Positions 19,009 through 28,427 of a stretch of 64,000 bases of DNA are shown here, piece after piece. Below the pieces are notes generated by a model. It worked only from the letters and a program-made list of their open reading frames with translations. It did not search any database and was not told where the DNA came from. Source of the DNA: Pantoea sp. A4 (GTDB lineage Bacteria > Pseudomonadota > Gammaproteobacteria > Enterobacterales > Enterobacteriaceae); assembly GCF_000295955.2 (NCBI RefSeq), contig NZ_ALXE01000021.1:1-64000 (forward strand). The letters run 5' to 3'. A program made the translations under genes and the position numbers. Positions within the stretch are counted from its first letter, which is position 1. Each line of letters opens with the position of its first letter.

Positions 19009-19209
19009 CTAAACATTCTCCTCTGAACGTCTGCTACCAGAAAAGTACTTGTGCGAATTCCAGTTAATGGCGCAGCAAAATACCATTCCAACCAGAAACG
19101 GTACTGTCGAACCCGAGAAGAAGAAGCTGGCTATCCAATAGCCCAACGATAGGCTGGCATAGATTGAGGCCAGGCGCAGCCATTGCGTGAAAACGTTTGA
19201 TTTATCCAT
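19009..19209 (-). CDS. Small inner membrane protein, 66 residues
   Basis: The protein has two likely membrane helices (LRLASIYASLSLGYWIASFFF and VPFLVGMVFCCAINW) and a charged tail ending GSRRSEENV. An AAAGGA sequence lies about 14 bases upstream of the start, a little far. It sits just downstream of terW on the same strand. The family is not recognised. Confidence 0.5.
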   Translation of the reverse strand: MDKSNVFTQWLRLASIYASLSLGYWIASFFFSGSTVPFLVGMVFCCAINWNSHKYFSGSRRSEENV

Positions 19210-19245
19210 AAATTAATTCGCTATTCCTTTAACGTGTTAACACAG

Positions 19246-19707
19246 TCAACCCCGCCGTAGTCGCTCCAGTACTGCCTCAAACCCTTGATTAACAATCATC
19301 TCAGCGGCTTCGCTGCGGGTGATTTCACTCAACAGGCTGATCTGGTCAATCTTGCGCAGTACTGACATGCGTAACGAGAGCGAAACCGCTTTTTTCTTCT
19401 CTTTGTCGAGAAACACACGGCTTTGGGTGTCTGCGGTTTGCAGTTCAGCATTGAATTTTAGCGCTTCATTCATATAGCGCAGGCTTTTTTTATCCAACTT
19501 GCCGCTATCGACCAGTACATAGCTCTGGTTGCCACGGCTGTACTTGATCTCGGCGGACCAGGATTCGCGTAGCTCTTTCAGCACGCGGGTCAGGGTCGGT
19601 TCGGAACAATCCAGCTCGGCTAACAGCTGGCTGGCCGCGACGGGCTTACGGTTGCTGAGTAGCGATGCGAGCATATATACACGTGTTTGTCGGGTACTGA
19701 GTTGCAT
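19246..19707 (-). CDS. terW: Ter-associated transcription regulator TerW
   Basis: The 153-residue protein has an N-terminal winged-helix (RQTRVYMLASLLSNRKPVAA...CSEPTLTRVLKELRE) and a C-terminal segment VSLSLRMSVLRKIDQISLL...SEAAEMIVNQGFEAVL that resembles a ribbon-helix-helix motif. Length and sequence pattern fit TerW, the regulator of ter operons that binds the ter promoter region. It lies at the end of the leftward ter biosynthetic operon with an 88-base gap, so it may have its own promoter. Confidence 0.8.
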   Translation of the reverse strand: MQLSTRQTRVYMLASLLSNRKPVAASQLLAELDCSEPTLTRVLKELRESWSAEIKYSRGNQSYVLVDSGKLDKKSLRYMNEALKFNAELQTADTQSRVFLDKEKKKAVSLSLRMSVLRKIDQISLLSEITRSEAAEMIVNQGFEAVLERLRRG

Positions 19708-19795
19708 TGTCGATCAAGGCCTGCGTTGTGAGTTAAAGGTCAGCCACGCAATCCTTGCTAGTGACTTCACGACAATATCAATATTTGCCTTAATG

Positions 19796-20752
19796 TCAGG
19801 TAAATAGATTGCGTAAAAGCATTGCGTTACCTGAACTATTCTCTGCGGCGATGCCGTACTCCTGCGCGCGCGCCAGAATTGCTTCCGCCCAGCGGCGATG
19901 GGTGGCCGGTTCACACATCGCACCCTGTGATTTAAATACCGCCTGGCTGGAGTTGAGAATGCGTAAGGCATCAGCGTGATCTGCAGCAGAAACCATCAGT
20001 TGACTCTGTATCGCGGCAATCTGGCTGGGATGGATGGCGGTTTTGCCCACCAAACCATGGGCAATATCCAGTTGCAGCTCATTTTCCAGCATCATCTGAT
20101 CGTCAATCAGTTCGCACACCGGCGCACTCAAGACAAAATCCCGTGAGGCGAAGACCGCCACCAGCATTTTAATGGTGTAACCCATTGGCGTGTCGTACAG
20201 CGTCAGGTGGCGCGGACGGCGCAGCGATAGCGTGTTCATCAGATCATTACCGCCAATGCGCAACGCCAGAATACGTGAGCGGCAAGGGTGCTGCTGTAGT
20301 GCCTGTGCCAGTTCGCGCATCGCAACCACATCAAACACCTCTTCTGTCTCCAGCGTTGGCATCAGGTGCAGATGGGTTTCTGCGATGATTTGCCACCAGG
20401 CAGGCAGGGTAGCCAGGGTAAATTTGGGCAGCACCAGGCCATCAATCGCGCTTAAATCGAGATTCTCAATCAGCCATTCGGCCATCGCCAGATGGCGCGG
20501 ACGGATAAACACTAACGGCCATGCGGCATTGCCTTCTGCACGCTGCGCGGCACTTAACTGCAGCAATAATTGCTGGAGATTGTGTAGCGCCTGTGGCAGC
20601 TCAGCGTCACTTACCGCATCTTCAAGGCAGATCACCAGCGAACGCAGCCCGGTAATTTTGTCGCGTAAGATCGCCTCGGCGATATCACTGCGCACGGCAG
20701 GCATGTAAAGCGTTGCGCCCAAACGCCACGGTGAGAGACGGGCGTTCATCAC
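19796..20752 (-). CDS. Ter-operon HpcH/HpaI-type C-C bond lyase
   Basis: The 318-residue TIM-barrel protein of the citrate-lyase beta/HpcH family has SLVICLEDAV, VFIRPRH, LALRIGGNDLMN and the end motif GKTAIHPSQI. These carry the usual metal-binding Glu and Asp and the substrate Arg. It is the last gene of the five-gene operon linked to ter. Comparative work on ter systems assigned such lyases to synthesis of a nucleoside-like metabolite; the actual reaction is not established. It overlaps the upstream gene by 4 bases (ATGA). Confidence 0.85.
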   Translation of the reverse strand: MMNARLSPWRLGATLYMPAVRSDIAEAILRDKITGLRSLVICLEDAVSDAELPQALHNLQQLLLQLSAAQRAEGNAAWPLVFIRPRHLAMAEWLIENLDLSAIDGLVLPKFTLATLPAWWQIIAETHLHLMPTLETEEVFDVVAMRELAQALQQHPCRSRILALRIGGNDLMNTLSLRRPRHLTLYDTPMGYTIKMLVAVFASRDFVLSAPVCELIDDQMMLENELQLDIAHGLVGKTAIHPSQIAAIQSQLMVSAADHADALRILNSSQAVFKSQGAMCEPATHRRWAEAILARAQEYGIAAENSSGNAMLLRNLFT

Positions 20753-21828
20753 AGCACCTTCTTGATAATCGTCACCGCGCGATACTGACCCAGTTCGTCG
20801 CCCGCTTCGGTGATGGGAATATTTTTCTGGCCGGCGAGGTAAACCAGCAGTGCGACGTCGGGATCAGTGACCGATCGCACTAACACATGATCCGGGACGC
20901 GACGCAGCACCGCACGGGTCGCCTCGGCGATGCCGGGTTTAATGCGGTTCAGGCTGTCGACCTGATAACGGTCTGCCAACAACGACAGCACCTCTTCACT
21001 CCGCGCTATCAATTGCTGTTGCGGGAGCGCATTCGGTTGGCACGGTGGCAATGTGCTGGCGTCCAGCCGTTGTGCATAGCGGACAACGGTATCAACCAAC
21101 TGCTGGCTGCAATCATATTGCGCGAGATGATCGCACTTTACGCAGCCGTGCAGGCCAGATTCCGACCACAGCGAGCGTGAGATCAACCCTGAAACTGGCG
21201 CACCCATAATGCCAAACGGGATCAGCCAGTCATCATCGCTGGCGGAAAGCCACGCGCGGCCACAGGGATCGGCCAGAACAACCAGGCGTGGCTGAGCGGG
21301 ATAGCCAGGGCGCTGGGCGAGTGAACGAACCAGCTCACCGGTAATCGCACCTTTGCCCGTCCAGCCATCGACAAATACAATGCCTTCGCAGCCATGACGT
21401 GCCTCAATGATCTCCAACGCCGCACCGTCGATGCCACGATCGCGAATAATACTGATGCCATAATGGTATGACGTATGACCGAGGGATCGCAGTGCCTGTT
21501 GCAGCATGACACCGAGCGGGACGCCAGCACGCACCAGGCTGGCCAACACGATTGGTGTGGTAGGGAACTGGTTTATCAGCGCCTGGGCCAGCATCGTCAC
21601 TTCCTGTGCCAGACGTTCTGCCCCCTGATCCAGAGCCTGATTAAACAGTGTCAGATGCCAATGGGTGGGCTCGGGTTCCTGGCTAAGCATCTCGGAGTAG
21701 TGGCGGGTGCCGGACTGGATCAGCTGCTCTTTTTGATCCACTGGGGTCATGGCGATCTGTACCGGATTCAGCAAAAACTCGACGTCACCCGGCAGGTACG
21801 ATCCGGAAAAAGGCTGTGCATCAGGCAT
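20749..21828 (-). CDS. Ter-operon phosphoribosyltransferase with PELOTA-like C-terminus
   Basis: The protein has an N-terminal PRTase domain with the PRPP loop EGIVFVDGWTGKGAITGEL, a middle cysteine pair (HGCVKCDHL) and a C-terminal RNA-binding PELOTA-like domain (HVLVRSVTDPDVALLVYLA). Some databases call the family StiP. The ATG at 21828 gives 359 residues and overlaps the HAD stop by 8 bases; a longer frame lies inside the HAD gene. It is part of the predicted nucleoside-like metabolite pathway of ter systems. Confidence 0.85.
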   Translation of the reverse strand: MPDAQPFSGSYLPGDVEFLLNPVQIAMTPVDQKEQLIQSGTRHYSEMLSQEPEPTHWHLTLFNQALDQGAERLAQEVTMLAQALINQFPTTPIVLASLVRAGVPLGVMLQQALRSLGHTSYHYGISIIRDRGIDGAALEIIEARHGCEGIVFVDGWTGKGAITGELVRSLAQRPGYPAQPRLVVLADPCGRAWLSASDDDWLIPFGIMGAPVSGLISRSLWSESGLHGCVKCDHLAQYDCSQQLVDTVVRYAQRLDASTLPPCQPNALPQQQLIARSEEVLSLLADRYQVDSLNRIKPGIAEATRAVLRRVPDHVLVRSVTDPDVALLVYLAGQKNIPITEAGDELGQYRAVTIIKKVL

Positions 21829-22603
21829 CGGTCTGTTCTCCAAAAATCGTGCGGTTGATCTGTGCGGCAAACTGACTCTGGCGCGGCAGGCCGTACCAGC
21901 TACAGAGCTGCATAAAGCGGTGATCGCTCAGGCTGTCCCCAAGGCCGATCACCGGGAAGATGCCGCGCTCAGCGCGCAATTTCTCAAGTAAAAAGCTGAC
22001 TGCTAATCCTTTTTCCACTACCAGCGGTAGCCACGCCACGTTGTTGCTGTTTCGATGGAGATAAAAACCGGTGGTCGGGAACCGCTGTTCAATCTCATCC
22101 GCAATGGCATACAGCTCATCGAGGCGCGTGCTGTCGCAGTGCTTCATCACCAGGTAGATGGGGGTGTGGTCATATTCGTAGTTGATGCGTGCCCAGCCGT
22201 TGATATCACGCTGGGCCATCAGTTCGGTAATCGCTTGCTGCATGTCCAGTAAGCGGCTGCGGTAGGGCTGCAATTTTTCCAGCATCTGTGTGCGCCACTC
22301 GGCATCCTCTTCCCCTTGTGGATTGAGGATCACCGCGCCGTGCGTAGCGATCGACCAGGATCGGAACGGGATTTTTACCCTGGCAATCTCTTCCGTGCCG
22401 CGTGCGGTGACCGGGATCAGATCGGCATGCTCCAGCATCCAGTCAACCAGCATTGCCTGTTCTTCTGTCATAAAGCTGCGCGGTTGCAGGCTGCGATCCA
22501 GCGCGCCAGGGCGGAAGGGCGCGACATTCAGCTCGTCCACCATTTTGCGACGTGTCTGGAACAGGGTGTCGTCCAGGTCGGAGAAAATCACCGGTTTAGT
22601 CAT
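21821..22603 (-). CDS. Ter-operon HAD-family hydrolase
   Basis: The 260-residue HAD phosphatase of the Cof/IIB-like type has the nucleophile motif FSDLDDTLF, a second motif VTARGTEEI and the acidic motif IGLGDSLSD. Its place between two phosphoribosyltransferases suggests it dephosphorylates an intermediate of their product. It overlaps both neighbours by 8 bases, so the operon is tightly coupled. Confidence 0.88.
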   Translation of the reverse strand: MTKPVIFSDLDDTLFQTRRKMVDELNVAPFRPGALDRSLQPRSFMTEEQAMLVDWMLEHADLIPVTARGTEEIARVKIPFRSWSIATHGAVILNPQGEEDAEWRTQMLEKLQPYRSRLLDMQQAITELMAQRDINGWARINYEYDHTPIYLVMKHCDSTRLDELYAIADEIEQRFPTTGFYLHRNSNNVAWLPLVVEKGLAVSFLLEKLRAERGIFPVIGLGDSLSDHRFMQLCSWYGLPRQSQFAAQINRTIFGEQTDA

Positions 22604-23723
22604 AGCAAATCACCTCAACGTGTGTCGCAACCTGCTGCAACGCGGTGAGTAACTGTGGATCGACGCTGGATTCCGGGGTTTCAATGCACAGCAAAATGCG
22701 ATCAAACCGCTGGTGCGCCACGTTATAGACAAAATTAGCAATACCGAGCCCGTAGTTGTCATTGAAGGCAATGATCGATTCGATAGCGAAGCCGGACGCT
22801 ATCGGTGAACGGGTGGTGGAGCTGTATTTGACCTCTGCACCCAGTGCGGCCAGTCGTTCAGCCAGCAGGAAGGGTTCCCAGACAAATTCGCTGCTGCCGA
22901 GGACGAGGATCTTCTCTCCCGGCTGGGGCTGAATATGGCATCCCAGATCGGCCGCAGGCGCTTTCATGCCGAGACGTCCCCAGCTCTGCTTGCCGATCAG
23001 CGGCACATCAGACGAAGTATGCAGTGAGGCGGCGGGCATTTCTGGCAGCGGTGCTGCAGGGTCGGCCAGCCATTGCCAACTGCCTTGTGCGAGTGAAACG
23101 GCATGCACCGGCAGCGGTGAGCGCTCTGTGAGCGCATCCCCGCTCCAGTCCGTGAGCGTAACGGTGATCACGCGCTCAATCTGGTTCAGCCCGCCTTCCT
23201 GACGTAATGCCTGCAACAGGTTGATAAAGGTGTTGCCGGTGGTGGCCTCATCATCAATTAGTACCAGCGTGCGGGCATTCAGTACCCGCTGGCGTAACTC
23301 GGTATTTTCCGGCAGGTAGATCAGATGATCGGTGGCATGGCTGTGGTTTTCTTTGAATTCACACAGCAATTCTGCCGCCTGTGGATGACGGGTCGAAGTG
23401 AGATAAACCGGCTGTTGCGCCTGGTGGCGCGCTTCATCAAACACGCCAGCGCCCAGCCCGACGGCGGTTTCGGCCATGCCGATAAACAACACCGGGCCAT
23501 GATCGAGGGCGGGAAGACGTTGTGACAACTGGCGGTAAACCTGGCGCATTTTGGCTGGAGCAACCGGAATATGCCGACCCAGAACCTTGCTAACGAACAG
23601 AAAAGCCCGCTTCGGATTGCGGCGTTCGGCCACTTCAAACAGCTCATCAAAGCGGGTGTCAGCCCCGGTTGGGATGACGCTGAGCGTGCCGCAGGACAGG
23701 GTTCGGCTCCAGAGAGTCTCCAT
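22596..23723 (-). CDS. Ter-operon phosphoribosyltransferase with TRSP domain
   Basis: The 375-residue protein has an N-terminal PRTase-like domain with the PRPP motif LVLIDDEATTGNTF and a C-terminal TRSP domain (LGSSEFVWEPFLLAERLAALG, YSSTTRSPI). Both domains are characteristic of ter-linked operons. It is predicted to make or use a ribosyl-linked intermediate. It starts 8 bases after the ATP-grasp stop. Confidence 0.86.
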   Translation of the reverse strand: METLWSRTLSCGTLSVIPTGADTRFDELFEVAERRNPKRAFLFVSKVLGRHIPVAPAKMRQVYRQLSQRLPALDHGPVLFIGMAETAVGLGAGVFDEARHQAQQPVYLTSTRHPQAAELLCEFKENHSHATDHLIYLPENTELRQRVLNARTLVLIDDEATTGNTFINLLQALRQEGGLNQIERVITVTLTDWSGDALTERSPLPVHAVSLAQGSWQWLADPAAPLPEMPAASLHTSSDVPLIGKQSWGRLGMKAPAADLGCHIQPQPGEKILVLGSSEFVWEPFLLAERLAALGAEVKYSSTTRSPIASGFAIESIIAFNDNYGLGIANFVYNVAHQRFDRILLCIETPESSVDPQLLTALQQVATHVEVICYD

Positions 23724-23731
23724 AGAATTCC

Positions 23732-24787
23732 TTAAATAAGACGATTGGTCAGCGCAGGGCTGTAAGACACGGCTTGCGTTAATGCGCGCACCGAAGTCGC
23801 ATGAAAACGCTGAGTAGCTGCAAGGATCTGCGAATGATCAATCAGGTCCAACTGGCGCAGGGCAAACAGTGCTGGCAGGTTTACCCCGCTGAGCGCGGTG
23901 TAACCAATGCCACCCGATGGACGCATATTGATTTCCAGTAGCAGCGGCTGGCCCTGCGCATCATGGCGTGTTTGTACATTAACTAATCCATCTGCACCCA
24001 TGGCGCTGGCGCAAGCGACTGCCAGTTCGTAAGCCGCTCCGCCCTGTTCCAGATGCTGTAACGCACCCTCTTTGCGGCGGGCAACGGCGGCCAACACCTG
24101 GCCTTTTTCTGCCAGGATATCCACCGAATACTCGGGGCCTGGTAAGTAGGGCATGAGCACCAGGGGTGAGAAGGTTTCAGTCGCTTCCAGCGCCTGCAAA
24201 TAGAGCGCGGTATTGACTCGACGATGATCGGGATGGGTAAATGCCGCCATTGGTGAGAGGCTGTCATCAAACTGCCAGAATCCCATGCCATAAATGCCGT
24301 TAACCGGTTTGATGCACAGCGGCGCACCCGCGAAAGGCTGGCTGGCGATCTGCTCACGCAGTGCGGCGGCGGAATCAACGCGAATGGAAGGCACCACCGG
24401 CAAGCTGAGGTGCTGCATCGCTTCCGCAAAGGCTGCTTTATCATCAGCCAGTGCCAGCTGATCGCGGTTGCTGGCACCGGTGGTTAAACGCACCCCGCAG
24501 GCTTCAATGGCCTGTCGATGGGATTCAAACCACTGCGCATGACGTCCGGTGTGAATCGCCTGAATTGCGTATTTCTCTTGCGTGGAGAGAATAAATTCTA
24601 GCCGTTGATTGTCATCTGCGGGCTCAATAAATGCCGCATCCGCCAATGAGAGAATTTCATTACGCTGATGGCGATGAGATGCATAAACAGTAATATTAAG
24701 CTGTTGTACATGCAGATCGTTTTTAATGTGATGAATAATATCTCTTTGTGAAGAGAGTCCTTCCATAAACCAGATGTTGTGTCTCAT
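23732..24787 (-). CDS. Ter-operon ATP-grasp ligase
   Basis: The 351-residue ATP-grasp protein has a pre-ATP-grasp domain with MRHNIWFMEG, the ATP loop CIKPVNGIYGMGFW, the hinge LVLMPYLPGPEYSVD and the metal site LLEINMRPSGGIGYT. It is the first gene of the leftward operon, whose promoter must lie in the 321-base gap before terZ. Such enzymes form amide or thioester bonds; here they probably ligate an amino-acid-like group to the nucleoside-like product (inference from published ter genomics). Confidence 0.87.
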   Translation of the reverse strand: MRHNIWFMEGLSSQRDIIHHIKNDLHVQQLNITVYASHRHQRNEILSLADAAFIEPADDNQRLEFILSTQEKYAIQAIHTGRHAQWFESHRQAIEACGVRLTTGASNRDQLALADDKAAFAEAMQHLSLPVVPSIRVDSAAALREQIASQPFAGAPLCIKPVNGIYGMGFWQFDDSLSPMAAFTHPDHRRVNTALYLQALEATETFSPLVLMPYLPGPEYSVDILAEKGQVLAAVARRKEGALQHLEQGGAAYELAVACASAMGADGLVNVQTRHDAQGQPLLLEINMRPSGGIGYTALSGVNLPALFALRQLDLIDHSQILAATQRFHATSVRALTQAVSYSPALTNRLI

Positions 24788-25108
24788 TTCAGGTTATTTC
24801 CACGCTCGGGAATGAAGGATGTTATGTCCAGTGGAGTGTATTTGTCACGCAATCTACTGTCAATCATAATATGATTTTGTCATTGACGTAAGATTATGAA
24901 TTTTCATGTAAAGATTTGTCATCTTAAAATCGGTTTTTTTCCTGGTGAGGAAATTTTTATTCTTTTGATTTCAATAATTTAAAGTGCTACCAAACATTTC
25001 AGGGAAAAATGCGCTTGTTCGATATTGGCATCATGTTATGATTTTTCCTCTAAGGAATAGGGTGTTTAAAACAGAACCTTTTCAATACCTGGTTGAAGGA
25101 AATATGAC
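24788..25108. promoter_or_regulatory. Divergent ter promoter region
   Basis: The gap of 321 bases separates the leftward biosynthetic operon from terZ. It is strongly AT-rich with several hexamer-like boxes, and contains no coding frame. TerW would be expected to bind here, but I cannot define its site. Confidence 0.6.
25015..25042 (+). promoter_or_regulatory. Candidate terZ promoter
   Basis: TTGTTC (25015-25020) and TATGAT (25037-25042) are spaced by 16 bases, 67 bases upstream of the terZ ATG. A GAAGGAAA ribosome site is present before the start. The assignment is by pattern only. Confidence 0.4.
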
Positions 25109-25693
25109 ATGGTTTCATTAAGCAAAAATCAGACTGTCTCACTCAGCAAACAAACATCCTCATTAAATAAACTTCATTTCGGCTTAGGCTGGGACCCAAT
25201 AAAGAAAAAAGGGTTATTCAGCAAGCTGCTTGGCGGTGGTAATGACGCCATCGATCTGGATGCCAGCTGTATTTTACTGGATAAATCCGGTCACCAACTC
25301 GACACTATCTGGTTCCGTAAACTCGCCTCTTCCTGCGGCTCTGTGCAGCATAGCGGCGATAACATGACAGGCGAAGGTGATGGCGATGACGAAGTGATTA
25401 ACGTTGATCTCCTGCGTCTGCCTGCGGAAGTGGAGTATCTCGCTTTTACCGTGAATAGCTTCCGTGGCCAGACCTTCAATGAGGTCGAAAATGCCTTCTG
25501 CCGGGTGGTCGACCAAAGCGGCAAAGAGCTGGCGCGCTATCAACTGGCAGAGCAGGGCAGCCACACCGGCATTGTTATCGCTTCGCTGCACCGCAACGGT
25601 GGCCTGTGGGATTTCACTGCTCACGGTCAGGCCTCTAAAGGTCGCGTCATCGATGACATGATGGCGGATATTGTTGCTGTGGTGGTGCGCTAA
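25109..25693 (+). CDS. terZ: Tellurite resistance protein TerZ
   Basis: The 194-residue TerD-domain protein begins MVSLSKNQTVSLSK and has GLGWDP, DLDASCILLD and the calcium-binding loop [13 protein letters not shown]. TerD-family proteins bind Ca2+ and associate at the inner membrane with TerC and TerB. It opens the rightward operon and its stop overlaps the terA start by one base (TAATG). Confidence 0.95.
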   Translation: MVSLSKNQTVSLSKQTSSLNKLHFGLGWDPIKKKGLFSKLLGGGNDAIDLDASCILLDKSGHQLDTIWFRKLASSCGSVQHSGDNMTGEGDGDDEVINVDLLRLPAEVEYLAFTVNSFRGQTFNEVENAFCRVVDQSGKELARYQLAEQGSHTGIVIASLHRNGGLWDFTAHGQASKGRVIDDMMADIVAVVVR

Positions 25694-26844
25694 TGACGAT
25701 GTCTCCTGGAAGTAACGCCGCAGTGCCGGGCAGCCTGCTGACGGTACGCGTGGTATCAGGTGCTGAGGTGGATGCCTCGGCGTTTCGCCTGTTTGCCAGC
25801 GGTAAAGTCAACGGTGATGCGGACATGGTGTTTTACGGCCAGCCGGAAAACGATGACCGTACCATCAGCCTGAAAACGGAAGGCCATCACTCGCTGTTCA
25901 GCGTGGATCTCAGCCGCTTACGCCCTGAAGTGCAGAAAGTCGCCTTTACCGTCACTTGTGACGGTGGCCGCACGGTAGCCGCTCTGCAACGCCTTGCAAT
26001 TCAGGTCGAGCAGAACAGCGAAGTACTGATGAGTGGCAACGTTGAACTGGCTGGACGCCAGGAGGCAGCACTGATTCTCGGCGAGCTCTATCGCCGCAAC
26101 AACGAATGGAAATTCCGTTTTATTGCCCAGGGCTTTAACGGTGGCCTTAAGCCGCTGGCAGAGCATTTTGGTGTGAATGTATCGGATGAACCGGCACCCG
26201 CTCCGACTCCAGCACCGACACCTGCGCCAGCGAAAATCAGCCTGAGCAAAGTCTCTCTGACCAAAGAGAAACCCGCGATCAGCCTGACTAAGCGCGACAA
26301 CTTTGGTGAGATCCGCATCAATCTCAACTGGCACCGTGGCAATGGCGGCGCAACGGGCCTGCGCTCAATGTTCGGCGGTAACAAAGGCGTCGATCTCGAC
26401 CTGGGCGCGTTTGTGCGGCTGGAAGATGGCTACAAATGTGTGATCCAGGCGCTGGGCGGTAACTTCGGCTCCCTGCGTGATGAGCCATATGTTCAGCTCC
26501 AGGGTGATGATCGTACTGGTGAAGTTAGCGATGGTGAGTGGCTGCATGTCAACGGTCGCGAGTGGAAGCACATCAGTGAAGTGCTGATTTTTGCCTACAT
26601 TTATGAAGGCGTTGCTAGCTGGGATAAGACCGATGGCATCGTCACGCTGCACGTTCCGGATCAACCGCCGATTGAGACGAGAATGACCGAAGGCCAGAAC
26701 CGCCGCAACATGTGTGCCATTGCCCGTCTGGTTAATGACAACGGCAGTATCCGCGTTGAGCGCATCAACCAGTTCTTTAATGGACACGACGATATGGACA
26801 AAGCCTTCGGCTGGGGCTTTCGCTGGCGTGCCGGTTCCAAATAA
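25693..26844 (+). CDS. terA: Tellurite resistance protein TerA
   Basis: The 383-residue protein has two TerD-like domains. The first covers about residues 10-165 and has VFYGQPENDDRTISLK in place of the metal loop. A Pro/Ala linker (PAPAPTPAPTPAPAK) follows at about 170-185. The second domain covers about 200-383 (RINLNWHRG, DLDLGAFVRLEDGY, GDDRTGEVSDGE). Neither domain retains the full GDNxTGxGDGDDE calcium loop of TerZ/D/E, typical of TerA. Length agrees with E. coli TerA. Confidence 0.94.
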   Translation: MTMSPGSNAAVPGSLLTVRVVSGAEVDASAFRLFASGKVNGDADMVFYGQPENDDRTISLKTEGHHSLFSVDLSRLRPEVQKVAFTVTCDGGRTVAALQRLAIQVEQNSEVLMSGNVELAGRQEAALILGELYRRNNEWKFRFIAQGFNGGLKPLAEHFGVNVSDEPAPAPTPAPTPAPAKISLSKVSLTKEKPAISLTKRDNFGEIRINLNWHRGNGGATGLRSMFGGNKGVDLDLGAFVRLEDGYKCVIQALGGNFGSLRDEPYVQLQGDDRTGEVSDGEWLHVNGREWKHISEVLIFAYIYEGVASWDKTDGIVTLHVPDQPPIETRMTEGQNRRNMCAIARLVNDNGSIRVERINQFFNGHDDMDKAFGWGFRWRAGSK

Positions 26845-26863
26845 TTCAGACAGAGGAAAGACC

Positions 26864-27319
26864 ATGAGCTTTTTTGACAAGGTAAAAGGGGCGTTCAACT
26901 CAGGACGCGACGAACTGACTAAACAGGTCAGTCGCTATAAAAATAAGAAATTCATGCAGGGCACCGTGGCGGTTTGTGCACGTATTGCGGTTGCCAGTGA
27001 CGGAGTCAGCGCGGACGAGAAGCAGAAAATGATCGGCTTCCTGCGCGCCTCTGAAGAGTTGAAAGTGTTCGAGACCACGGAAGTGATCGAGTTCTTCAAC
27101 AAACTGGTCACCAGCTTCGATTTCGATCTGGAGATTGGCAAGGGCGAAACCATGAAGTACATCATGGCGCTCAAAGATCAACCTGAAGCGGCGCAGCTGG
27201 CCGTGCGTGTCGGTATTGCTGTTGGTAAAAGCGACGGTGATTTCGATGCAGACGAGCAGAAAGCGGTACGTGAAATTGCCATCGCGCTGGGTTTCGACCC
27301 CGCGGAATTTGGCCTGTAA
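26864..27319 (+). CDS. terB: Tellurite resistance protein TerB
   Basis: The 151-residue all-helical protein starts MSFFDKVKGAFNSGRDEL at 26864, with GAGGAAAG 6 bases upstream. Two acidic metal-site helices are visible (ASDGVSADEKQKM, KSDGDFDADEQKAV). In E. coli TerB is found at the membrane with TerC. The start upstream of 26864 would overlap terA deeply and is rejected. Confidence 0.95.
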   Translation: MSFFDKVKGAFNSGRDELTKQVSRYKNKKFMQGTVAVCARIAVASDGVSADEKQKMIGFLRASEELKVFETTEVIEFFNKLVTSFDFDLEIGKGETMKYIMALKDQPEAAQLAVRVGIAVGKSDGDFDADEQKAVREIAIALGFDPAEFGL

Positions 27320-27339
27320 CTTAATCTGAAGGATTAATA

Positions 27340-28377
27340 ATGGAATCCACACACATCGGTTTCCCCGTTGAAACTGTGATTGTTTTTATCGCACTCTCCG
27401 TCGGTGCGATTTTAATCGACCTGTTGATGCACCGTGGCGATAAGCCTATTTCGCTGAAGAGTGCGGCACTGTGGTCACTGTTTTGGGTGGCCGTGGCGAT
27501 GGGCTTCGCTGGCTTCCTCTACATTCATCATGGCGCTGAAGTGGCCAGCCTGTTTATTACCGGTTATGCGCTGGAGAAAGTGCTGTCGGTTGATAACCTG
27601 TTTGTGATGATGGCGATTTTCTCCTGGTTCGCCGTACCTGACCGCTACCGCCACCGCGTGCTCTACTGGGGCGTGATTGGTGCCATCGTATTCCGTGGCA
27701 TCTTCGTGGCTATCGGTACTGGCTTACTGAGCCTTGGCCCGTACGTTGAGATTGTGTTTGCGCTGATCGTGGCATGGACAGCAGTGATGATGCTGAAAAG
27801 CGGTGATGACAGCGATGAAATTGAAGATTACTCGCAGCACCTCGCCTATCGCCTGGTAAAACGTTTCTTCCCTATCTGGCCTAAGCTGCGCGGCAACGCG
27901 TTCCTGCTGAAGCAGAGCGAAGTGGATGAAGAGTTAAAGAAACCGGAAAACAAAGATGTGGTGATTGGCCGTGGTGCAAAAGCAGCGCTGTATGCCACGC
28001 CGCTGATGCTGTGTGTGGCGGTGGTTGAGCTGTCAGACGTAATGTTTGCCTTTGACTCGGTGCCAGCGATTATTGCTGTGAGCCGTGAACCGCTGATCGT
28101 TTACAGCGCCATGATGTTTGCCATCCTCGGCCTGCGTACCCTGTACTTCGTGCTTGAAGCGCTGAAACAGTACCTTGTTCACCTGGAGAAGGCGGTTATC
28201 GTGCTGCTGTTCTTCATTGCGGTGAAGCTGGGGCTGAACGCAACCGATCATCTCTGGCATCACGGCTATAGCCTGTCAGCCAGTACCAGCCTGTATGTCG
28301 TACTTGGCGTGCTGGCAGTGGGGATTATTGTCAGCGTGCTGTTCCCTGGGAAACCAGAGGAAAAAGAAGAAAATTAA
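27340..28377 (+). CDS. terC: Integral membrane protein TerC
   Basis: The 345-residue polytopic protein has about nine membrane helices, with the conserved FITGYALEKVLSVDNLFVM and VAVVELSDVMFAFDSVPAI blocks containing intramembrane acidic residues. TerC is the membrane core of the Ter complex. Members of the family have been implicated in metal ion export, including Mn2+. It follows terB by 20 bases with GAAGGA as ribosome site. Confidence 0.96.
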   Translation: MESTHIGFPVETVIVFIALSVGAILIDLLMHRGDKPISLKSAALWSLFWVAVAMGFAGFLYIHHGAEVASLFITGYALEKVLSVDNLFVMMAIFSWFAVPDRYRHRVLYWGVIGAIVFRGIFVAIGTGLLSLGPYVEIVFALIVAWTAVMMLKSGDDSDEIEDYSQHLAYRLVKRFFPIWPKLRGNAFLLKQSEVDEELKKPENKDVVIGRGAKAALYATPLMLCVAVVELSDVMFAFDSVPAIIAVSREPLIVYSAMMFAILGLRTLYFVLEALKQYLVHLEKAVIVLLFFIAVKLGLNATDHLWHHGYSLSASTSLYVVLGVLAVGIIVSVLFPGKPEEKEEN

Positions 28378-28427
28378 TTTTCTTCCCACGAACTAACTGA
28401 ACGAATATTAACCAAGAGGGTAATTCA

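Noticed and set aside
17119..19009. Attachment-site duplicate of the argU 3' end
   Set aside because: I looked for a repeat of GGTTCGAATCCTGTAGGGCG downstream and saw none.
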